This document shows positions 59,004 to 64,000 of a DNA stretch of 64,000 nt, piece after piece. The stretch is taken from positions 1 through 64,000 of the forward strand of contig NZ_BAABAL010000026.1 of the NCBI RefSeq assembly GCF_039537405.1, written 5' to 3'. This DNA comes from Allokutzneria multivorans (GTDB taxonomy: Bacteria > Actinomycetota > Actinomycetes > Mycobacteriales > Pseudonocardiaceae). The number at the start of each line of letters is the position of its first letter. The first letter of the stretch is position 1. The position numbers were made by a program, and so were the translations under genes. The notes below the pieces were generated by a model that was given only the letters and a program-made list of their open reading frames with translations, was not told the DNA's origin and did no database searches.

Positions 59004-59115
59004 GTCGGCTTTACCTGGGGTGCGCGTGCCATACGCTCGCGCGAGGGCCGGGTGCTTCATCCCGTGCCCCTGTAAGGCCCAGGGGCACGCGCAAGGGCCC
59101 CCAGGTCAAGCCGAC
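59004..59115. repeat. Structured inverted repeat upstream of the HNH gene, copy 2
   Basis: Arms are identical in design to copy 1 at 44896-45006: GTCGGCTT (59004-59011) with AAGCCGAC (59108-59115), CCTGGGG with CCCCAGG (59099-59105), and GCGCGTGCC (59022-59030) with GGCACGCGC (59084-59092). In the loop GTGCCCCTG pairs with CAGGGGCAC, where copy 1 has a different pair at the same place, so folding is kept while sequence changes. It lies between the HNH gene and the ZTP riboswitch. Confidence 0.9.
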
Positions 59116-59224
59116 CCCCGCAGGCACCGGCGCGCCCCACACACCCAACCGCACCCCCAGCTGATACCGGCGCGACCAGGAACCCCAACCCCAAAGCCCG
59201 ACCACACCACCGCGTAAACTCCCG

Positions 59225-59318
59225 TCCGGGCCGTGACTGGCGCTGAAGGTGGGTCACCACCGGGGAGCGGCCCGACCGGCCACACCGGTCCCAGCCGCGC
59301 GCCTGGGTGAGCAGACCA
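59225..59318 (+). ncRNA. ZTP riboswitch (pfl motif)
   Basis: The leader of folD contains the conserved pfl elements in order: GTGACTGGCG (59233-59242), a GGTGG/CCACC hairpin (59248-59261), CGGGGAGCGGCCCG, and the distal CCGCGCGCCTGGG with CCTGGG at 59302-59307. ZTP riboswitches sense the folate-shortage signal ZMP/ZTP and switch on one-carbon and purine genes, and folD is a classic target. No clear terminator lies between it and the start, so control is probably translational, by occluding the ribosome site CAGGGAG. Confidence 0.9.
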
Positions 59319-59344
59319 CGACCACGCCACCCCAGGGAGCCCCC

Positions 59345-60184
59345 GTGACCAGTCGTTCCATGCCCGGCACCGATCTCGCCGCGACGATCGTGAAGGCCAC
59401 CGCCGAGCGCGCAGCCGAGTTCGAACGGCTCACCGGTACCAAGCCGTGCCTGGCGACGGTGATCGTCGGTGACGACCCGGCGTCGGTGACCTACGTGAAG
59501 ATGAAGCGCAACCGCTGCGCGAAGGCGGGGATCACCTCGCGCCACGTGCCGTTGCCGGAGGAGACCACGACGGAGCAGCTCGTCGCGGCGGTGCGGGAGC
59601 TCTCCGAGGACCCGTCGGTGCACGGGATCCTGTTGCAGCACCCCGTTCCGGCGCACATCGACGAGCGGGCGGCGTTCGAGGCGATCGCGCCGGGCAAGGA
59701 CGTGGACGGCGTGACGATGCACTCGTTCGCGGCGATGTCCTTCGGTGAGCCGGGGTTCGCCTCGTGCACGCCGGGCGGGATCATGCGGTTGCTGGAGGAC
59801 TACGGCGTCGAGCCGAGCGGCAAGCACGCGGTGGTGATCGGCCGCAGCCCGATCCTGGGCAAGCCGGCCGCGATGTTGTTGCTGGCCAAGGACGCCACGG
59901 TCACGGTGTGCCATTCGCGCACGCGGGACCTGCCGTCGATCGTGCGCACGGCGGACATCGTGGTGGCGGCGGTCGGCAAGCCGGAGTTCGTCAAGGGCGA
60001 CTGGATCAAGCCGGGCGCGGTGGTGATCGACGCGGGCTACAACGAGGGCAACGTGGGTGACGTGGCTTACGCCGAGGCGCTGCCGCACGCGTCGCTGATC
60101 ACTCCGGTGCCGGGCGGGGTCGGTCCGACCACGATCGCGCTGCTGCTGGAGCAGACGGTCACCGCCGCCTTCGCCGCGTCGTAG
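59345..60184 (+). CDS. folD: Bifunctional methylenetetrahydrofolate dehydrogenase / cyclohydrolase
   Basis: A 279-residue enzyme interconverting 5,10-methylene- and 10-formyl-tetrahydrofolate with NADP. TVIVGDDPASVTYVKMKRNR holds the Tyr and Lys of the cyclohydrolase site, HGILLQHPVPAHIDER and GKDVDGVT bind folate, and VVIGRSPILGKPAAMLLL binds NADP. The Asp of PGGVGPTTIALLLEQT-type endings is replaced by the standard Gly-Val-Gly-Pro. I chose the GTG at 59345 after CAGGGAG; ATG 59360 is possible. A ZTP riboswitch controls it. Confidence 0.95.
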   Translation: MTSRSMPGTDLAATIVKATAERAAEFERLTGTKPCLATVIVGDDPASVTYVKMKRNRCAKAGITSRHVPLPEETTTEQLVAAVRELSEDPSVHGILLQHPVPAHIDERAAFEAIAPGKDVDGVTMHSFAAMSFGEPGFASCTPGGIMRLLEDYGVEPSGKHAVVIGRSPILGKPAAMLLLAKDATVTVCHSRTRDLPSIVRTADIVVAAVGKPEFVKGDWIKPGAVVIDAGYNEGNVGDVAYAEALPHASLITPVPGGVGPTTIALLLEQTVTAAFAAS

Positions 60185-60194
60185 TCTTCGGGGC

Positions 60195-60680
60195 ATGGAC
60201 GACGAGCCCGAGATCACGTTGGGGGACCCCGCCGAGCTGCTGGCGGGGTACCTCGACTTCTACCGCTCCGAGGTGCTGCGCAAGATCGACGGGCTGGGCG
60301 AGGCCGAGCTGCGGTCCTCGCGCGTGCCGTCGGGCTGGACGCCGATCGGCCTGGTCAACCACCTCGCGCACATGGAGCGGCGGTGGCTGCGCTGGGGTTT
60401 CCGCGCCGAGCAGGTGGACAGCCCGTGGGGTGACAGCGGGAACTGGACGCCGGAGCGGCCGACCGCCGAGGTGCTGGCGTTCTTCCACGAGCAGTGCGCG
60501 CACTCCCGGGAGATCGCCGCGAGCGCGGAGCTGACCGAGGTGGCGCGGGCGGGCGGCCGGTTCTCCGAGGACGACCGCCCCACCCTGGGCTGGATCTTGT
60601 TCCACGTGCTCCAGGAGTACGCGCGGCACGCCGGGCACCTCGACATCTCCCGCGAGCTCACCGACGGCTCAACAGGTTGA
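60195..60680 (+). CDS. DinB/DUF664 protein
   Basis: A 161-residue four-helix protein of the DinB/YfiT superfamily, DUF664 branch. The motif HLAHMERRWLRWGF and the late HVLQEYARHAGHLDISREL carry the His triad that binds metal. Relatives include mycothiol-dependent enzymes, which is plausible here but not shown. It starts 10 bp after folD and is probably co-transcribed. Confidence 0.87.
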   Translation: MDDEPEITLGDPAELLAGYLDFYRSEVLRKIDGLGEAELRSSRVPSGWTPIGLVNHLAHMERRWLRWGFRAEQVDSPWGDSGNWTPERPTAEVLAFFHEQCAHSREIAASAELTEVARAGGRFSEDDRPTLGWILFHVLQEYARHAGHLDISRELTDGSTG

Positions 60681-60810
60681 GCAACGGAGCCAGCCAGTAG
60701 GCGATCGTCAGCATGAAGACTTCCTGGAGCAGCAGAACCAGGACGACGGGGACGCTCAGCGCGACAACCGCCAGTAACGCGTACGCGGCCGCTCGGCCCT
60801 CTCTCGACAT
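60658..60810 (-). CDS. Small membrane protein
   Basis: A 50-residue protein with two hydrophobic segments (AYALLAVVALSVPVVLVLLL and VFMLTIAYWLAPLLNLL). I do not recognise it. The start may be ATG 60810 or an upstream in-frame ATG at 60846. Its 3' end overlaps the DinB gene by 23 bp. The amphipathic Arg ends fit a real small membrane protein, but support is limited. Confidence 0.45.
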   Translation of the reverse strand: MSREGRAAAYALLAVVALSVPVVLVLLLQEVFMLTIAYWLAPLLNLLSRR

Positions 60811-60858
60811 GCGCTGAGCGTCGGACACACCCCGGACGCACGACATCCGTGGAACTAC

Positions 60859-61689
60859 CTACCGCTGCGCCAGTTCCACCAGGAAGTCGCGCTGCGCGCC
60901 GGGCCGCAGGGTCGCGGCGATGATGACGGCGACGGCGGAGCACCACGCCAGCAGCCGCTCACCGTCCACATAGGACAGTCCTGCGGTGATCCTGGTGATG
61001 CGCCGCTCCAACTCCTCCCGCGTGGCGACACCGGGGGCCAGCGCCCAGTCGACGAGGTCGAAGGTGAGGTCGCCGATGGTCGGGCGCGGGTCGATGGCGA
61101 CGAGCCCGTGCGGTCCGCGCAGCACGTTGCGCCCGTGCAGGTCGCCGTGCACGAGCCCCTGAACGCCGCCTTCGGTCAGCTCGATCCCCTTGCCGGTCAA
61201 GGACTCCAGCTCGGGAGCGCGACGCACGGTCAGCTCCGCCATGAACCGCACGCGGTCCGAGAGGTGCGGTAGCCCGGCGGGCAGGTCGACGTCCTCGCGC
61301 AACGAGCGCAGCACCTCGAACGGGATCAGCTCGGGCTCGTCCTCGATCATGGTCCCCGGCGCGATGGCGGGCAGCAGCAGCGCGCCCGCGTCGACGTCGG
61401 CAACGAGAACGTCCACCATGTGCGGTGATCGCCGCCAAGCACGCAGAGCGGTCAGCTCGGTCGTGGCGACCTCGCGGTCGGGGGTGAGCTTCAGGAACGC
61501 GCGCGAGCCGTCCTCGCGGCGGCACCGGAACACGCGCGACGTGCCACCCACCGCGATGGCGTGCTCAACGGTGAGGTTCCACCGCGCGCACAGCGATTCG
61601 ACGAGCGCGGGCAGCGCGTCGAGCCACTCCCCCACGGCTGGTCCGAACCGGACCGTGAACTTGCGCCGAATCGAGTCATCCACCGTCAC
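60859..61689 (-). CDS. APH(6)/streptomycin 6-kinase-like phosphotransferase
   Basis: A 276-residue kinase-fold protein. VHGDLHGRNVLRG holds the catalytic Asp and IDPRPTIGDLTFDLVDW the metal-binding Asp, as in the APH_6/hydroxyurea family. The ATP lobe has VGGTSRVFRCRRED and AFLKLTPDREVA. It may inactivate an aminoglycoside or simply phosphorylate a metabolite; resistance cannot be concluded. Its GTG start overlaps the stop of the upstream fusion gene. Confidence 0.85.
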   Translation of the reverse strand: MTVDDSIRRKFTVRFGPAVGEWLDALPALVESLCARWNLTVEHAIAVGGTSRVFRCRREDGSRAFLKLTPDREVATTELTALRAWRRSPHMVDVLVADVDAGALLLPAIAPGTMIEDEPELIPFEVLRSLREDVDLPAGLPHLSDRVRFMAELTVRRAPELESLTGKGIELTEGGVQGLVHGDLHGRNVLRGPHGLVAIDPRPTIGDLTFDLVDWALAPGVATREELERRITRITAGLSYVDGERLLAWCSAVAVIIAATLRPGAQRDFLVELAQR

Positions 61690-63368
61690 GCGTCGATAGT
61701 CACATCACTGGTCGGAACGGAGCAACACAATAGGACCCGATCGGGCGCGGGCCTGAGCACCGGCTCGGCGAGGTACGCGGTCGAACCCCCGCTCAGCCGC
61801 TGTACGCACGTGTCACACGCGCCCGCGCGGCAGCTGGACGGCACGGCGACCCCGGCCTGCTCAGCGAGTTCCAGCAAGGTGCCGCACTCCGCTTTCCATT
61901 GCGCCTCGACCCCGCTCCCGGCGAACAGCACGCGGAACGGCCCGGGCGAGGGCGGCGGCGTCCGTTCACCCGAGGACGCCAGCGGCGAGACGAACACCTC
62001 CTGGCGCACGCGCGAGTCCGGAACACCTGACGCCACAAGGGCTTCACGCATCGCGCGCATGAACTCGACCGGTCCGCACAGGTACACCGAACTCGACGGA
62101 TCAGCCGCAGCCGCAACGGTTTCCGCGTCCAAACGGTTCGGGCTCCGGAACAACCGGGCAGCGGGAAGCAGCGACCGAGCCTCGGCCCACAACGCCGGGG
62201 ACTCCTCGCGCGCCGCGTGCAGCAACGTCACCGGCCGATCCCCCGCCGCGCGGAGCATCGGCAGCATCTGCGTGATCCCGATCCCCGCGCTCACCAACAA
62301 CAACGGCGAAGGGTCGGAGTCCAGGACCACGTGCCCGAACGGCCCGGTGATCACCAGCTCCTCAACGGCGGACTGCAACAGCGTGGACATCACCCCGTCG
62401 CGCTTCACGCTGATCCGGAGCTGATCACCGTCGACGGCGGAGATCGTGTAAGCCCTCCACCGTCCACTGTGGTGGATGCGAATGTGCTGCCCGGCAAGCG
62501 GTTCCGGCCGAAGGGCGGCGAGCGGATCGGTCAGCCACAAGCTCGTCACCGACGGGCTCTCCACCACTCGCCGCGCCACGCGAGCCGGCCGAGGCCACTG
62601 CGCGGTGGGCGGCGCGTTGTACGGCTCGGTGCCCGCGCGAGCGGCTTCAGGGGCAGGTCCGAGATCGACGACCGAGTCACCCGGCGCAACACGTCCGCCG
62701 ACGACGACGCGCGCGTAGACGCCGCAGTAGATGTGCCCAAAGTCCCGCGCCAGCAAGGCGGGAACGTTGGTGATCTCCTCGCCCGTGGTGGGGTGGACAG
62801 ACGTGGTCGAGCAGCGGTCGATCGGCCGCAGCACCTCCAGCTCGGCCTCCCCGATCCGGATGCGCCTGCCGACGAGGCCGAACTCCGCCCACGGCTCCAG
62901 GTCGGACAGGTAGAAGTTGGCGCGGAAGGACAGCGGGTCGATGCCGTGCCCCAACGCCGCGATCGTCGCGGTGTTGATCAACGAAACCGAGGCGTCGGAG
63001 TAGTCCCAGTACCCGTTACCCGCGCGCACCAGGCGCGGCGTCGTGCCGGGAAACCACTCCGCCAGTTCAAGGGAGGCGCGCGCGAGGTCGTCCAACGGGA
63101 AGGCCACCGGCGTGCCACCGGGGCGGCTCATCGAGAGCGCCGTGCCGTCGAAGTCCACGCCGAACAGCGGGAGCCCCCGATACGGCCCGGTGCGCACGAA
63201 CGCGTGGCACGAGGTCCACGCTCCGCCGTCGGCCACGTCCTGGCCGCCGTGCGCCACGGCGAGCTGCCGATCGAAGGGCACTCCGCGCCCAGGCAGCAGC
63301 GCCGCCTCAGGCACCTCCTGCCCGGCGAAACCCTTCACCGGATACCGATACACCCCGTCGAGCCGCAT
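61686..63368 (-). CDS. MOSC domain - oxidoreductase - [2Fe-2S] ferredoxin fusion
   Basis: A 560-residue three-part protein. Residues 1-230 are MOSC N-terminal and MOSC domains with the cofactor Cys in RPIDRCSTTSVHPTTGEE. Residues about 255-455 are a ferredoxin-reductase unit (AGQHIRIHH and RAYTISAV for flavin, SAGIGITQMLPML and YLCGPVEFMRAM for NAD(P)H). The last 90 residues are a plant-type ferredoxin with CRAGACDTC and a final CC. It would carry electrons from NAD(P)H through flavin and FeS to a molybdenum-cofactor site, as a self-contained mARC/YcbX-like reductase of N-hydroxylated compounds. That reaction is inferred. Confidence 0.87.
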   Translation of the reverse strand: MRLDGVYRYPVKGFAGQEVPEAALLPGRGVPFDRQLAVAHGGQDVADGGAWTSCHAFVRTGPYRGLPLFGVDFDGTALSMSRPGGTPVAFPLDDLARASLELAEWFPGTTPRLVRAGNGYWDYSDASVSLINTATIAALGHGIDPLSFRANFYLSDLEPWAEFGLVGRRIRIGEAELEVLRPIDRCSTTSVHPTTGEEITNVPALLARDFGHIYCGVYARVVVGGRVAPGDSVVDLGPAPEAARAGTEPYNAPPTAQWPRPARVARRVVESPSVTSLWLTDPLAALRPEPLAGQHIRIHHSGRWRAYTISAVDGDQLRISVKRDGVMSTLLQSAVEELVITGPFGHVVLDSDPSPLLLVSAGIGITQMLPMLRAAGDRPVTLLHAAREESPALWAEARSLLPAARLFRSPNRLDAETVAAAADPSSSVYLCGPVEFMRAMREALVASGVPDSRVRQEVFVSPLASSGERTPPPSPGPFRVLFAGSGVEAQWKAECGTLLELAEQAGVAVPSSCRAGACDTCVQRLSGGSTAYLAEPVLRPAPDRVLLCCSVPTSDVTIDA

Positions 63369-63462
63369 GACTGGAAATCCTAGAGACCGCGCACGCGGTT
63401 CGGGCGCGTCAGCTGCACAAACGACGCGGCCAAACCGCGTGCTGAGCGCCTATCGTGCGGTC

Positions 63463-63924
63463 ATGCAGATCGACGACGTGGACCGGGCGATCCTGGCCAT
63501 CCTCCAGCGCAACAGCAGGACCATCGCCGAGGACATCGGCGCCGAGGTCGGCCTGTCCGCGGCGGCCGTGCAGCGCCGGATCAAGCGGCTGCGCGAGAAC
63601 GGCACGATCAACCGCGAGGTCGCGGTGCTGGACCCGCGCGCGCTCGGCCAGGAGATGACCTTCGTCGTGCTGGTCGAGCTGGAGCGCGAGCGCGCCCACC
63701 TGCTCGAAGAGCTGCGGCGGCGCTTCCTGGAGGACGAGCACGTGCAGCAGTGCTACTGCGTCACCGGCCAGATCGACTTCGTGCTGGTGATCAGCGCGCG
63801 GGACATGGCCGAGTTCGACGCGGTGACGCGCCGCGTGCTCTTCGACAACCCCACCGTACGGCGCTTCACCACCAACGTCGTGCTGGACCGGGTGAAGGTC
63901 GGCCTCACCGTGCCGACCGGCTGA
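63463..63924 (+). CDS. Lrp/AsnC-family transcriptional regulator
   Basis: A 153-residue regulator: winged helix DVDRAILAILQRNSRTIAED, then IGAEVGLSAAAVQRRIKRLR, and a RAM effector domain (TFVVLVELERERAHLLEEL, CYCVTGQIDFVLVISARDM). Such proteins sense amino acids. The target may be the divergent MOSC fusion, 94 bp away, or the gene that starts beyond the window end. Start ATG 63463. Confidence 0.92.
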   Translation: MQIDDVDRAILAILQRNSRTIAEDIGAEVGLSAAAVQRRIKRLRENGTINREVAVLDPRALGQEMTFVVLVELERERAHLLEELRRRFLEDEHVQQCYCVTGQIDFVLVISARDMAEFDAVTRRVLFDNPTVRRFTTNVVLDRVKVGLTVPTG

Positions 63925-64000
63925 GCCGCTCCAACGGCCCGGCGATCCGCTCCGCGAGGGCGGCATCGACAAGCTCCACCTCGATCAGCAGCGCGTCGGT
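63905..64000 (-). CDS. Partial CDS, C-terminus only
   Basis: The minus strand is open from the window edge to a TGA at 63905-63907 and encodes 31 residues that include LLIEVELVDAALAERIAG. The pattern recalls the last helix of ATP-grasp proteins (an EVEL-type strand and then a helix), but the piece is too short to assign. It overlaps the 3' end of the Lrp gene by 20 bp. Confidence 0.4.
   Translation of the reverse strand, partial: TDALLIEVELVDAALAERIAGPLERLSRSAR

Overview
The window is high-GC DNA with short intergenic gaps, many GTG starts and many 1-4 nt start/stop overlaps, as expected for an actinomycete chromosome. A mycothiol-dependent formaldehyde dehydrogenase, DtxR/IdeR-type iron boxes, DUF3558-type lipoproteins, LAXTG cell-wall anchors, an AfsR-like SARP regulator and DUF222-HNH proteins point to Actinomycetota, most likely Pseudonocardiales. 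The family-level assignment is inference. No prophage, integrase, large biosynthetic cluster or rRNA operon is visible. The content is core and semi-accessory chromosome.

Layout. 0.4-5.2 kb: TipA-like MerR regulator, an uncharacterised protein, a VanX-like dipeptidase lipoprotein, gnd with a good terminator, and a small lipoprotein. 5.1-10.6 kb: a sugar module (intracellular GH13 alpha-glucosidase translationally coupled to a SemiSWEET transporter, divergent from a ROK repressor), a second ROK regulator and a glycosyltransferase. 10.6-11.0 kb: a repeat-rich intergenic stretch with a large perfect palindrome. 11.0-12.3 kb: nadE and an SRPBCC protein. 12.4-18.7 kb: a heme-iron uptake locus (hmuTUV plus three secreted proteins, two with LAXTG anchors) under iron boxes. 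The matching heme oxygenase gene, with its own iron box, lies at 47.4 kb. 18.9-23.7 kb: FAD oxidoreductase, epimerase, MSMEG_6728-like protein and an unknown protein. 23.7-29.0 kb: aldehyde detoxification (MBL hydrolase, mycothiol-dependent formaldehyde dehydrogenase, DUF779, aldehyde dehydrogenase and its divergent GAF regulator). 29.0-30.4 kb: a probable secreted toxin / immunity / helical partner cassette. 30.6-43.4 kb: BenE transporter, a membrane-anchored propeller protein, GH16 hydrolase, AfsR-like regulator, LtrA, UbiB-like kinase, a penicillin-binding-protein paralogue that has lost its active-site Ser and Lys, and ArfB.

43.5-45.5 kb holds a DUF222-HNH gene, a 111-nt structured inverted repeat and an approximately 16-unit 22-23 bp tandem array. 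A second DUF222-HNH gene with a second copy of the structured repeat lies at 57.6-59.1 kb. 45.5-53.2 kb: SDR, cupin-like protein, TetR, heme oxygenase, DUF3558 lipoprotein, S4 protein, sdhCAB and a divergent LysR. 53.2-54.9 kb: a MITE-like repeat, an auxiliary-type trpS preceded by a Trp-Trp leader peptide and attenuator, a tiny ORF with its own terminator, and an unusual tRNA-like gene. 54.9-64 kb: DoxX, an MFS exporter with a structured leader, a RmlD-like SDR, the second HNH gene, folD behind a ZTP riboswitch, DinB/DUF664, a small membrane protein, an APH(6)-like kinase, a MOSC-oxidoreductase-ferredoxin fusion and an Lrp/AsnC regulator.

The strongest unexplained signals are the HNH-associated structured repeat present twice, the tandem array beside it, the CTAG-bounded dispersed repeat family, the 49-nt nested palindrome, the short-variable-loop CAG tRNA-like gene and the toxin cassette. 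All calls come from reading sequence and translations. No database search was run.
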